Source of the DNA: Endozoicomonas euniceicola
GTDB taxonomy: Bacteria > Pseudomonadota > Gammaproteobacteria > Pseudomonadales > Endozoicomonadaceae
Direction: 5' to 3'
Assembly (NCBI RefSeq): GCF_025562755.1
Contig: NZ_CP103300.1
Coordinates: forward strand, 3,101,001-3,165,000
Length of the DNA: 64,000 nt
Shown: positions 34,483 through 43,702 of the stretch, one piece after another
Numbering within the stretch: the first letter of the stretch is position 1
Layout: every line of letters starts with the position of its first letter
Position numbers and translations under genes: made by a program
The notes under the pieces: model-generated
What the model was told of the DNA's origin: nothing
Database searches by the model: none
Seen by the model: the letters and a program-made list of their open reading frames with translations, nothing else

Positions 34483-34932
34483 ATGAGAATACAGTATCCA
34501 GCAACCGTAAGCCGTGATGAAGACGGGCGCTATCTGGTGAAGTTTCGTGATTTTGGCTGGGGTGGTACTGATGGCGAGTCCATCGAAGAGGCGCTAAGCG
34601 AAGCATCAGACTGCCTTGATGAGCTGATAGCGGTCACTATGGAGAATGATGAAGCGTTACCAGTTCCTGGCGATATGCTGGCCATCAACACCTATCCGGT
34701 TGTACCGTCTGCCTTGCTTGCAGCCAAGGCCGCTATTTATGGTGAACAGAAAGCTAAGCGTCATAAGAAAACAGAGCTGGCTGAAATGGTAGGCAAGGAT
34801 GAAAAGTTTATCAGAACGCTACTGGATCCAAACGCAGGCTCAAAGATACAAAGCATTGAGGAAGTTTTGCACGCTTTAGGCAAGCGGCTTGTTATCAGTG
34901 TTGAGGACGATCTTTCAATTCAGTCACGGTAG
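34483..34932 (+). CDS. hicB: HicB-family antitoxin
   Basis: The 149-residue protein has the N-terminal HicB fold (MRIQYPATVSRDEDGRYLVK, FGWGGTDGESIEEALSEASD), which mimics a degenerate RNase H. A C-terminal helix-turn-helix region (KKTELAEMVGKDEKFIRTLL, IEEVLHALGKRLVISV) would bind the operator. It neutralises the HicA RNase and represses its own operon. AAGGAG lies 11 bases before the ATG. The partner toxin just upstream is frameshifted. Confidence 0.88.
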   Translation: MRIQYPATVSRDEDGRYLVKFRDFGWGGTDGESIEEALSEASDCLDELIAVTMENDEALPVPGDMLAINTYPVVPSALLAAKAAIYGEQKAKRHKKTELAEMVGKDEKFIRTLLDPNAGSKIQSIEEVLHALGKRLVISVEDDLSIQSR

Positions 34933-35052
34933 TAAAAATATCCAGCCCGGCGTTGGCAGAGGTCATGCAGGCCAGCAAGCCTGCGGCTATACAAAAATGG
35001 TGCATCCTGTACCAGTTCCTGTGTGGGTTGTGGCTAAGTCACATTGTGATTT

Positions 35053-35346
35053 TTAAGTTTTTAAGTTTTTGAGGTGCTTTTCAATTTCCACGGCCAACTT
35101 CTGCAACTGCGACTCTTCAGCCCAGAGCGAAAACCCGCCGACTTTCAGAGTCCCTATGCGCTTACCTTCGGTGCCAGCCCGGTAATTCAGTTCCATGCGG
35201 TCGGTCTTCCTGATCCGGTAGGAACAGTTTTGCAGTGCAATATCCAGCGAGCCGTCACCTTCCCTGACCAGACACCCGCCGTTACCGTTAAAGTCCGTGA
35301 ATCCGATTTTAATTTCAGGTCTCACCTGCTCACCCTCTGTCCGCAT
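35053..35346 (-). CDS. Small hypothetical protein
   Basis: About 97 residues from the ATG at 35346 (another ATG at 35355). A beta-rich first two thirds (IKIGFTDFNGNGGCLV, LNYRAGTEGKRIGTLKVGGF) is followed by a helical end (LQKLAVEIEKHLKNLK). There is no signal peptide, and I do not recognise the family. It lies in a stretch between the hic remnants and the LysR gene that is otherwise empty. Confidence 0.45.
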   Translation of the reverse strand: MRTEGEQVRPEIKIGFTDFNGNGGCLVREGDGSLDIALQNCSYRIRKTDRMELNYRAGTEGKRIGTLKVGGFSLWAEESQLQKLAVEIEKHLKNLKT

Positions 35347-35480
35347 CGTCAACACCCGGTTAGTTTAGGGGCATTCCGCTCTCGCTACCCTTCGTCTGGT
35401 ACTTTCAACAGAGTGGGAGGTAGGGCTGAACAGTTACCAATTGGGTCCTGTCTTTTTTAGCCATGTCCTCCGGGTGCCTG

Positions 35481-36410
35481 TCACAACGACTCTGAAGTCT
35501 CACTGAGCGCGGTAATCAACATTTGCAACGGTTCAGACAGAGGCTTGGAAGCCAGCCAGATGGCGTCCGCGGACCAGCGAAAGTTTTTTTCCTGCTCAGC
35601 GCTGAACTCAATTAATTCACCACTGTCAATCAGCTGCTGGCACTGGAGGCGCGGCTGATTACCCCAGCCTAAGCCATGACGAATCAAATCCAGGGCGCAG
35701 GGAAAGCTGTTGACCCGGTAGATATGATGACTGGCCTTTTGTGTCTGGTTGTGTCCCATGTCCTGAAACGATTGCAGGATAATCTGTCGCATCTGGCGGC
35801 GGGTGTGCTGGCTGATTTCGGCACCGGGCTCTATACCAAACTGCCTGGCGTATTCAGGGCTGGTCACGCTGACTACGGGAAAGGTCAGAAGCTTGGAAAC
35901 GGCGAAATCCAGGCTGTAATGTTCCGTTGACAGCAATACTGCCAAATCAGCTTCTCCGCTTTGGGTTCGCTTGATGCACTCCAGTGTATCCCCTTCAATA
36001 AAAGCCAGTTCCAGAGTGGGGTACTGGCGGGACAGGGCAGAGACGGCCGGAGTCAGTTGTAGCCCCAGGATTGAGCTGTCGATGGCCAGCGTCAGTCTGG
36101 AAGGCAGTTCCCGCAGAAAACTCAATGCCCGGTAGTTAAACTGCCTGACTTCAAACTCTATGGCTTTGGCGTACTGGTAGAGTTCGTCTGCCCGCTCATT
36201 GGGCGCCAGGGCACTGGCCTTGCGTACAAACAGTTCAAACCCCAGATCAATCTCCAGATTGCTGACGTGCTTACTTAAGGTCGAAGCGTGTTTTTTTTCC
36301 TTATGGGCAGCAAGGGCAAAGCTGCCCTCTTCGTAAACGGCAATAAAGGCAGTGAGCTGTTCAATACTGTGGTTCAACTTTTCCTTTCCTGACTCTCTGA
36401 AATGGGACAA
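35481..36410 (-). CDS. LysR-family transcriptional regulator
   Basis: The 309-residue protein has the LysR winged helix-turn-helix at about 15-75 (LTAFIAVYEEGSFALAAHKE, then STLSKHVSNLEIDLGFELFV) and the two-lobed effector-binding domain after about 95 (LTLAIDSSILGLQLTPAVSAL, GEADLAVLLS). The recognition-helix region is somewhat atypical (KKHASTLSKHV). The neighbouring gene on the same strand upstream encodes an unrelated secreted protein, so the regulated target is not evident. Confidence 0.88.
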   Translation of the reverse strand: MSHFRESGKEKLNHSIEQLTAFIAVYEEGSFALAAHKEKKHASTLSKHVSNLEIDLGFELFVRKASALAPNERADELYQYAKAIEFEVRQFNYRALSFLRELPSRLTLAIDSSILGLQLTPAVSALSRQYPTLELAFIEGDTLECIKRTQSGEADLAVLLSTEHYSLDFAVSKLLTFPVVSVTSPEYARQFGIEPGAEISQHTRRQMRQIILQSFQDMGHNQTQKASHHIYRVNSFPCALDLIRHGLGWGNQPRLQCQQLIDSGELIEFSAEQEKNFRWSADAIWLASKPLSEPLQMLITALSETSESL

Positions 36411-36460
36411 ACTTTAAAATCCGGCGAGTATTCTAACATGAGTAATCGTCATGCTATGGG

Positions 36461-38317
36461 CTACTCAGCTCTTTTTCCGTAGATTATGGCGAGTGTCAGA
36501 AGGATATCTTTGGCATTGTCCAGATCCTGAAACGCTTTTTTTGTGCCACCCTTATCCGGGTGGCAGCGTAAAGCTTCCTTGCGGAAACGGGCTGTAATCA
36601 GATTAATGGCATCAGGCTGCATTAGCTGGTCCAGGCTCAGACCAAACAAGTTCAGGGCTTGTGTCTGGGTACTTGAAAGGTCTTTTTCTGATAGCCCGCT
36701 GGAGAGAGAACGGGGGAGGTAATACTCTGGGGAGTAAGCGAGACGACGGATAATGACATACAGGAATTGATTTTTCTGGTAATAAGCAAACAGCTGTTCT
36801 GCTGAGGCAAAGTTGAATGTGATTCCGGATCCGGCATGGACAGAGTAAATGTTGTTGCTGGAAGACCGGTCAACATGTAACAAGGCTTCTTCCAACGGCA
36901 TCGAGTAGAAGCCTGAGTTTAAACTATTCAATGCTGATAATGATTGCTTCTCTCGGGTTGGTGGATATTTATCAAGATGTATGTATATATCCTCACTGCC
37001 CTTGGCTGGCCTATATTTATTCCAGGCGGGTTCGAGAATGTCGCGAATGGGGAGGATGTGGTACCGTCTTCTGGTTTTTGGCTTGTTGTCTTGACTGAAT
37101 GGAGACCGGTACCCACATAAAGAGGCTGCTTCGTCAATAACTTCATTAGAGACTGCTGTTTCCCCATCGCTGCCAAAAGCCTGAAGCTCAGGATCGGGCT
37201 CTCTGCTGTTTTGCCAGGCAATCTCAGGAAGGTTGATCAGTATCTTAAAAAACTTGTCTCGGCTAACATATTTCTGTCCTTCTATTGGTGTGAAGGCATC
37301 CCCATGGAAAACCTGCAATAACTTATCAAAATAATAAGTAAGACCTTCTGCTGATGAATTTTCGTTATTGTTATGGGCGAGCATTGAAGCCATGCGAAGA
37401 AATTCCATGAGGTGCTTGTTTGGTAACGTCAGCAGGGTATCAAAGTCGTTGTTCAGGAGATCAATAAACGAACCTGGCAGTACGCTGAATAAGCACTGAA
37501 ACTCGTGGTTGTTATTTAATTGATCCACGATGGATCCTGTGTAATGAGCATCATCGAGTACTTTTAACAGAGACAAGAGCTGAGTTCTGGTGGTTTCTTT
37601 ATCATGGCTGGTTGGCTCAGTGGAAGTGGATGCGCCTTCGTTACATGCCGTTGGTTCCGGTTCTGGTGTAGTCTCAGTCTCAGTCTCAGTCATCTCATCT
37701 GTAGTTTCCACAGGTGTGAAATTAAAATTTGACTCCTCTGGTATGGTTTCAGGTAAATCATAAAACTCAGGATGCTGGCCTGGAGTCGCTTGTCTGTCCT
37801 TCAATAGAGGCAATATAACGCCATTGAGAATCTTTTGCTGGTGCTCGCTTCGAGTGGTGAGGGAGGCTGGTTTTACAGTGTTGCTACTATCCAGAATCTC
37901 CGATGGCTGTGAGCTCAGGTAGTGAATTCCGGTGTGTATTTTACTGACGGCAACGGGCTTGCCTGACTCGTCGGTTTCAATAATCAAAATAACCCAGTAG
38001 CCGTTATCAATGTCCAGCAGAATATCCTGCAGGTAGGCGCTCTGGTCGTCGATTGTTACTTTTGCGTTGTGATTCGTTCTGGTGGCTGGTTGTTCGTCTT
38101 CTGCTAGCTGATGCAGTTGGTGCAGATTAACGGGAGGTAAAAAAGTTGATTCAGAGTTATATTCCCCAGGGTCATAGTCAGCTGACTGCACCCAATGATT
38201 CTTAAAATGACTAAATGTGTCTGACAGCACAGTTTGCGAAGCGGTGAGAAGTACCACCAACCGACAAAAGTACAGAAACACCAAATTTCTTATTGCTTTG
38301 TTTGACTGGATAGCCAC
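36461..38317 (-). CDS. Secreted protein with a C-terminal J-domain
   Basis: The 618-residue protein has a signal peptide-like N-terminus (RNLVFLYFCRLVVLLTASQTVLS) and ends in a J-domain-like module: LITARFRKEALRCHPDKGGT with the invariant HPD (~586), followed by AFQDLDNAKDIL. J-domains stimulate Hsp70 ATPase activity. A Sec-exported one would have no DnaK partner in the periplasm, which points to a host Hsp70 or to a structural use. The middle has a TETETET repeat (from AGTCTC hexamers near 37675) and no recognised fold. It is monocistronic, with an upstream region shared with the divergent amidohydrolase. Confidence 0.7.
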   Translation of the reverse strand: MAIQSNKAIRNLVFLYFCRLVVLLTASQTVLSDTFSHFKNHWVQSADYDPGEYNSESTFLPPVNLHQLHQLAEDEQPATRTNHNAKVTIDDQSAYLQDILLDIDNGYWVILIIETDESGKPVAVSKIHTGIHYLSSQPSEILDSSNTVKPASLTTRSEHQQKILNGVILPLLKDRQATPGQHPEFYDLPETIPEESNFNFTPVETTDEMTETETETTPEPEPTACNEGASTSTEPTSHDKETTRTQLLSLLKVLDDAHYTGSIVDQLNNNHEFQCLFSVLPGSFIDLLNNDFDTLLTLPNKHLMEFLRMASMLAHNNNENSSAEGLTYYFDKLLQVFHGDAFTPIEGQKYVSRDKFFKILINLPEIAWQNSREPDPELQAFGSDGETAVSNEVIDEAASLCGYRSPFSQDNKPKTRRRYHILPIRDILEPAWNKYRPAKGSEDIYIHLDKYPPTREKQSLSALNSLNSGFYSMPLEEALLHVDRSSSNNIYSVHAGSGITFNFASAEQLFAYYQKNQFLYVIIRRLAYSPEYYLPRSLSSGLSEKDLSSTQTQALNLFGLSLDQLMQPDAINLITARFRKEALRCHPDKGGTKKAFQDLDNAKDILLTLAIIYGKRAE

Positions 38318-38585
38318 TGATCACCTTTTTCTTTAATCAAACAGGGAGGTGTCGGTGATTTATAGCGGATGTCCTGGTTTTCTGCCGGAAATAATCAGTT
38401 CCCCGTCCTCAAACCCTCGAGTTATAGCCTTTTCCAGCTTTTGAACGGTGCTGAAAATGCAGCGAACACTTTTGCATGAATAATTGTCACGCTGAGCATG
38501 CGCCGATAAGCCGTGACAAGCGATTTGTTGATTGCTCCGGTTAATGAATAATGGCGACCAATTTTAAGGCAAATCAAACTACCCG

Positions 38586-40346
38586 ATGGAGTCGAACGTG
38601 AAAGCAAAACCATTCCTGTTGTCATCCCTGGCCCTGTCGCTGGCACTGGCCACAGGCTCAGCCAGTGCGGGCGAGAACGCTGACACTGTTTATGTAAACG
38701 GTCAGGTCTACACCGTTAATACCGATCAGGCATGGGCTGAAGCGTTTGCTGTCAAGGACGGCAAATTTGTCAAGCTGGGCAGCAGCAAAGAGATTATGGC
38801 GTTCAAAGATGCCGACTCCAAAGTGGTTGACCTGAAAGGTCAGTTTGTAATGCCGGGCTTTATCGACGCCCACACCCACCCGGTACGGGTTAAGATGGTG
38901 GAAAACGTTTTCTTTAACAACAGTACCGCCAACCTGGAACATAAAACCCCGGAAGAGTTCGGGAAGCTGCTTCAGGAGTATGCAAAAGGACGTGGCGCTG
39001 ATAAAGAATGGATCTTCGGTAAGGCCTTCTCCTGGTCTTACTTCCACAATACCGGCGTGACCATGGATCGCCACTATCTGGATAAATACATCCCAGACCG
39101 TCCTGCTGCCATTGAAGACGAAGGGGGGCACGTGGTGGTAGTGAACACCAGGGCTTTGGAGCTGGCAGGTATCACTAAAGACACCAAAGCTGCTGAAGGG
39201 GGCAAAATCCTGTTGGATGAAAAAGGTGAGCCAAATGGCCATCTGGTGGCTGGGCCCGCGATCCAGCAGGTACTAAAGTACCACCCTGCTCATCGGATGA
39301 AAGATGTCACTGAAGCGGCCGTCGAATCCATGAAGGAGATCAACGCGTTCGGTATTACATCGGTGAAAGTGATGGAAGGTGATCGCGAGCAGATGCAGGC
39401 GTACCACGACCTGGACAAGGCGGGCAAGTTGACCATGGACGTCAATATGCACCCGTATATCAATGAATTCTACTTCGGCAAATCCATTCTGCCTGCCCTG
39501 AAAGAGAAGCATAAATACGAAACCGAGCGTTTTCGTGTTGACGGCGTAAAAACCTTTATCGACTCCTCTCCTTTTGGTCGTGCGGCGGCACTGCACAAGC
39601 CTTACGCTGGCTCCGATGATTACGGCAAGCTTTACACGCCTTATGAGCGCTTTAAAGATGAAATGATCATGTACAACGGCATGGGACTGGCGGTGACCAC
39701 CCACACCGTGGGTGACCGGGGCATGTCTCTGGTGCTGAAGGCTATGGAAGAGTCCGCCAAAGTCAACGGTATTGAAAAAGTCCGTGAGCTGCGTAACCAC
39801 ATTGCTCACTGCTTTATGGTGGAGGATCAGGATTTTGCCCGGGCTAAAAACGTAAACGCCACCATGGAGTTCTCCCCGGGTTTCTGGACGCCAATGCCGG
39901 TTTACGAAATGCTGGCTCAGGACATGCCTAACGGTATGGAAGATATCAAGAACTTCTTCCCAATCAAGAAGGCTATCGCTGAGGGCAACAACTACGTAGC
40001 GGCCAGTGACTGGAGCCAGTCTCCCCTGGACCCACTGCAGCACATTGAAACGCTGACTACCCGCCGCATGCCAGGCGCGAGTGAATCCGAGAAGAGCATG
40101 AACCCGGACGCCGTGATTCCGCTGGAGAACGCCATTCGCTCTTACACGCTGAATGCAGCCGTCTCTCTGCGTCTGGAAGATAAGGTGGGCAGCCTTGAAA
40201 AAGGCAAGAAAGCCAACTTCCAGATCATGAGTAACAACCTGTTTGAGGTACCGAAGAACCAGGTTCATGCCCAGTACCCGACCAAGGTCTACTACGAAGG
40301 CAAGCTGATTGCGGAGAATGACCGCAAGCCTGTAGAAGCATCATAA
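38586..40346 (+). CDS. YtcJ-type amidohydrolase, exported
   Basis: The 586-residue protein has a signal peptide (FLLSSLALSLALATGSASA). The amidohydrolase_3/YtcJ fold follows: VYVNGQVYTVNTDQAWAEAF, the metal-binding HxH in GFIDAHTHPV (~97-99), HTVGDRGM, RNHIAHCF and the late aspartate in AASDWSQSP. Metal ligands look complete. Members hydrolyse varied amides and cyclic amides; the natural substrate is usually unknown. It is followed by a strong terminator. It is a paralogue of the Tat-exported protein at 45556 and of the gutted gene at 8625. Confidence 0.85.
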   Translation: MESNVKAKPFLLSSLALSLALATGSASAGENADTVYVNGQVYTVNTDQAWAEAFAVKDGKFVKLGSSKEIMAFKDADSKVVDLKGQFVMPGFIDAHTHPVRVKMVENVFFNNSTANLEHKTPEEFGKLLQEYAKGRGADKEWIFGKAFSWSYFHNTGVTMDRHYLDKYIPDRPAAIEDEGGHVVVVNTRALELAGITKDTKAAEGGKILLDEKGEPNGHLVAGPAIQQVLKYHPAHRMKDVTEAAVESMKEINAFGITSVKVMEGDREQMQAYHDLDKAGKLTMDVNMHPYINEFYFGKSILPALKEKHKYETERFRVDGVKTFIDSSPFGRAAALHKPYAGSDDYGKLYTPYERFKDEMIMYNGMGLAVTTHTVGDRGMSLVLKAMEESAKVNGIEKVRELRNHIAHCFMVEDQDFARAKNVNATMEFSPGFWTPMPVYEMLAQDMPNGMEDIKNFFPIKKAIAEGNNYVAASDWSQSPLDPLQHIETLTTRRMPGASESEKSMNPDAVIPLENAIRSYTLNAAVSLRLEDKVGSLEKGKKANFQIMSNNLFEVPKNQVHAQYPTKVYYEGKLIAENDRKPVEAS

Positions 40347-40359
40347 CGATTACTCTGAA

Positions 40360-40405
40360 CCACCGGCAAAACCGTTCTTCGGGCGGTTTTGTCGGTGGTC
40401 TTTTC
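40360..40405 (+). terminator. Intrinsic terminator after the amidohydrolase
   Basis: A 15-base-pair inverted repeat (CCACCGGCAAAACCG against CGGTTTTGTCGGTGG, one G-T pair) with a 9-base loop is followed by TCTTTT. Confidence 0.85.
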
Positions 40406-40462
40406 AATCAATTATGACCTGCCATTAAGACTTTGAGTAAAGAATCAGACAAGGAACAGAGT

Positions 40463-41734
40463 ATGAAAAAAACGCTACTCGCCACCGTTATTAGCATGGC
40501 TGCATTCGGAGCCAATGCCTTCACACTGGATAAGGCGGATACAGACACTCTGGATAAGCTGGCTGGCTATGGCATCACCCAGGCTAACTGGGATGACGGT
40601 GAGTTCACCTCGCTAACCTTTATTGACTCCCACCGTCTGCTGAACCACGCCACCATGTACCCTGCGAAGCAAGGCCGTACTTTTGAGAAGTCTTCCAGGG
40701 CGCTGGATATGTCCGCACCGGTTCAGGATGTCGATGGTTTTGAGTTGACCATTGAGGAACTGTTACGGGATCGCCTGCATAACCGCACCATGGTGGTACT
40801 GCAGGACGGCAAACTGGTGCATGAGCATTACTGGTCAGGCACCAACAAAGACACTCTGCAACTGGCTCAGAGTATTACCAAATCCTTTGCCAGCTCCCTG
40901 GCCGCGATCGCTCAGGAAGAAGGCCACCTGAAGTTTTCCGACCCGATTGACAAGTACCTGCCCGAAGCAAAAGGCACAGTGATCGAAGGCCAGCCCCTGC
41001 AACACGCACTGGATATGCGCACCGGTTTCGGACTGATTGACGCCGACAACCAGAACGCTTACGCCAGTGACTGGGATATGAGCATGGCGAAAGCCATCGG
41101 CTGGTACGGTGAGCCGACTGACTGGGTGGGCGTACAGGAATACACCAAACACCTGAACAAAACCGCTTACGAGGCGGGTAAAAAGTATGAATACCACAGC
41201 TACAACACCGAAGTGCTGGGTCTGATCACAGCGCGCGCTACCGACCAGCACTGGAGCCAGTACTTTGAAGACAAGATCTGGAAGCAGGGTGGGTTCAACT
41301 CCAAAGCCACCATCTTTGTCGGCAAAGACGATCAGCCCATGGCCTGTGGCGGCCTGTCCATGACTACCCGTGATGCGGCTACCATGGGTGACATCTGGGC
41401 GCACGACGGCAAGGCGCAGGACGGCACCCAGGTGATTCCGAAGGCGTTCCTGGATGGAATCTGGGCGGGTGATAAGGAAGTTAAAGCGGCCTGGGCACTG
41501 GGTAAAGAAGCGGCACTGGCTGACGGTTTCTACAAAGACCAGTTCCGCATCCTGAACCTCGATGGTAAGCCGTGGATGGTAGGCATTGGTGTTCATGGCC
41601 AGGTTCTGGCGGTGGAAAAAGAGAGTAAGACCGTTGTCGCCATGTTTGGTAACTACAACGTCGCATCCAGTGCACGTTTTGCGGTCGATGGTTTCCATAC
41701 GGCCCTCCCGACCATTCTTAATAACATCAGGTAA
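40463..41734 (+). CDS. Exported serine hydrolase, beta-lactamase (class C) fold
   Basis: The ATG at 40463 is chosen over a TTG at 40433 because AAGGA lies 7 bases upstream and a clean signal peptide follows (KKTLLATVISMAAFGANA). The 423-residue protein has the SxxK motif in AQSITKSF (Ser137, Lys140) and a YxN-type motif in YHSYNTEVLGL. These place it with class C beta-lactamase-like esterases and peptidases (for example 6-aminohexanoate-dimer hydrolase). Coming right after an exported amidohydrolase, a joint role in breaking down amide compounds outside the membrane is possible, but the two genes are separated by a terminator. Confidence 0.82.
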   Translation: MKKTLLATVISMAAFGANAFTLDKADTDTLDKLAGYGITQANWDDGEFTSLTFIDSHRLLNHATMYPAKQGRTFEKSSRALDMSAPVQDVDGFELTIEELLRDRLHNRTMVVLQDGKLVHEHYWSGTNKDTLQLAQSITKSFASSLAAIAQEEGHLKFSDPIDKYLPEAKGTVIEGQPLQHALDMRTGFGLIDADNQNAYASDWDMSMAKAIGWYGEPTDWVGVQEYTKHLNKTAYEAGKKYEYHSYNTEVLGLITARATDQHWSQYFEDKIWKQGGFNSKATIFVGKDDQPMACGGLSMTTRDAATMGDIWAHDGKAQDGTQVIPKAFLDGIWAGDKEVKAAWALGKEAALADGFYKDQFRILNLDGKPWMVGIGVHGQVLAVEKESKTVVAMFGNYNVASSARFAVDGFHTALPTILNNIR

Positions 41735-41747
41735 TTCTGCCCTCCAG

Positions 41748-41791
41748 GCCACCGGCAAAACGTCTTCAGACGGTTTGCCGGTGGCTTTTTT
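41748..41791 (+). terminator. Intrinsic terminator after the serine hydrolase
   Basis: GCCACCGGCAAA pairs with TTTGCCGGTGGC across ACGTCTTCAGACGG, which adds a second inner stem, followed by a run of T (41785-41790). The arms resemble those of the terminator at 40360. Confidence 0.88.
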
Positions 41792-41815
41792 ATTGAGTTT
41801 TTTACAGGCCAGAGG

Positions 41816-43702
41816 ATGTTTTCAGACAGACGTATTCGCACATCGGCAACGGCACTTGTTATTGACCTGGCATTGACCGGATTTCGTATTTTTCTGGCCT
41901 GGCTCACTGCCAGTGTGGCGTTAAGCGCTGATGCCCTGCACTCCCTGAGTGATGTGCTGGTGTCATTGGCGTTGTTGCTGAGCATGGCTTATCGCTTCCG
42001 GGAGGAGCGCAGTGGTGATGAACGACGAATTCAGCGCGCCATTAAAGTGGAGGGAATGGCGGTCATTCTGGTATCGCTGCTGATTCTGGCCGTACCTTAT
42101 GAGATTTATGACCAGACCCTGACGGTACAGAATGAACCGATCACTCACGCCTGGTGGGGTATCGCCGGTATCGGTGTGGTCATGGTGCTGCTGTTGTTTA
42201 TTTCCCGCCTGAAAATGCTGGTGGGTATCGAAGCAGACTCGGAAGCACTGAAAGCCGACAGCCTCCACACCAAGGTGGACCTGATGACCTCCGGGGCGGT
42301 GATGCTGTCCCTGACCGGCTCCCTGATCGGTTTTAATATTGATGAATATGTGGCACTGCTGATCGCTCTGATGATTTTGATCACGGGGGCTGAGCTGCTG
42401 GTCACGGGGGTGCGTACCCTGTCCGGACACGATGCGCCGGATGTCTCTTTGCTGGAACGGTGCTACCAGACACTGGTTCGCTATCTGCCCGACCACATCC
42501 CTGTTGAGGCCGTAGCGCGTCGTTGCCGACAGTTAGCCAGCCAGTTGTGGAAGCCTGTCTGTGCAGTAGCTACCGTCGTCTATCTGACCTCTGGTATAAC
42601 GGTTGTCCCCCAGGGCTTTATGGGCGTTCACACCCGGCTGGGCAAAATGATTGACAATCACATTCAGCCTGGTCTGGTCTGGTCTTTACCCCAGCCCTTT
42701 GAGCAGGTGACTTTGCTTCCGGAAGGGCAGCTGTATTCCATTGCCATTGGCAGCAAAAATTCTTTTCTGCGCCCGTCTTACGGGGCAAAGTTGTGGTACT
42801 CCATCAAGCAAAGCCAGCTAAGCCGGGAAGATGCGGACTATCTGCTCACCGGCGATGAAAAGCTGATGTTTTTTACCGCAGACCTTCAGTACCGGCTCAC
42901 AGACCCCAGCGCCGAACTGAACCGGTTTACTCATATTGAAGAACTGCTGGTGAATCTGGCCAATGCGGTGTTGACCCGCAGTAGCGCCAAAGTCAGTTTT
43001 GCCCAGCTGCAACAGGAAGGTTTCAGTGATTATGCGGCAACTCTGGCGGAGCAGATTACTGCTGAGGTGGAACCGTTTCAGCTGCCGGTTGAAGTGGTGT
43101 CAGTCAACGTCCAGCAAATTGAGCCACCGGCCTATCTGGTCAGTCAGTACCGTGACGCCCTGGACGCTTATCAGGAGAGCCATACCCTGGTTAATCAGGC
43201 TGAGGGCTGGCGTTTAACGGAAATTCCCAAAGCGCGGGCGCAGCATTTTCTGGTGAAATCCGAAGCCAGGGCACAGGCGAGCCAGCGAATCCATTCCGCT
43301 GAAGGTGAGAGCCGTCATTTTAAAGCGTTAGCCAGGGTCTACCATAAAGCGCCTGAGGCCTACCGGTTTAATCAACAGGTGGATATTGCCCGGAGCGCAT
43401 TGACGGGAAAACCGTTTACGGTGATCGACCCGGCTTTCAGCAGTCAGGATTTTCGCATCTGGGGCAATCCCTATGGAAGCCCGATGTTCCAGCCTCTCCA
43501 GACATTGCCGGAATCGCCATCTTCTGAACCTCAGCCAGACGAAGAGGTACCGGCTTTATCGCTTCCGGATCTCACTCAGCAACCGGTTATCAATAACGGC
43601 TATCCGGACTATCTGAACGAGATGAGTGAAGGAGAACGCAACCTCAGTGCCGGGGAGCGGGAGTTGTTGGAGAATTTCAGAATATTCAGGTCAGGTCCAT
43701 GA
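41816..43702 (+). CDS. CDF cation transporter fused to an SPFH (HflK-like) domain
   Basis: The 628-residue protein joins two usually separate families. Residues 1-200 are a cation diffusion facilitator membrane domain with both H-x3-D metal sites intact (DALHSLSDVL and DSLHTKVDLM) and about six helices. After ~210 a membrane segment (VCAVATVVYLTSGITVV) leads into an SPFH/band 7 domain (PQGFMGVHTRLGKMIDNHIQ, PGLVWSLPQPFEQVTLLPEG). A Pro/Glu-rich tail ends the protein. CDF proteins export divalent metals by proton antiport. SPFH proteins scaffold membrane microdomains or control FtsH. It overlaps the next SPFH gene by 4 bases, so the three form one operon. Confidence 0.85.
   Translation: MFSDRRIRTSATALVIDLALTGFRIFLAWLTASVALSADALHSLSDVLVSLALLLSMAYRFREERSGDERRIQRAIKVEGMAVILVSLLILAVPYEIYDQTLTVQNEPITHAWWGIAGIGVVMVLLLFISRLKMLVGIEADSEALKADSLHTKVDLMTSGAVMLSLTGSLIGFNIDEYVALLIALMILITGAELLVTGVRTLSGHDAPDVSLLERCYQTLVRYLPDHIPVEAVARRCRQLASQLWKPVCAVATVVYLTSGITVVPQGFMGVHTRLGKMIDNHIQPGLVWSLPQPFEQVTLLPEGQLYSIAIGSKNSFLRPSYGAKLWYSIKQSQLSREDADYLLTGDEKLMFFTADLQYRLTDPSAELNRFTHIEELLVNLANAVLTRSSAKVSFAQLQQEGFSDYAATLAEQITAEVEPFQLPVEVVSVNVQQIEPPAYLVSQYRDALDAYQESHTLVNQAEGWRLTEIPKARAQHFLVKSEARAQASQRIHSAEGESRHFKALARVYHKAPEAYRFNQQVDIARSALTGKPFTVIDPAFSSQDFRIWGNPYGSPMFQPLQTLPESPSSEPQPDEEVPALSLPDLTQQPVINNGYPDYLNEMSEGERNLSAGERELLENFRIFRSGP

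Noticed and set aside
39273..40268. A 331-codon minus-strand frame
   Set aside because: Antisense shadow of the YtcJ-type amidohydrolase; histidine/valine-rich translation without family features.
40835..41758. A 307-codon minus-strand frame
   Set aside because: Antisense to the serine hydrolase and running through its terminator.
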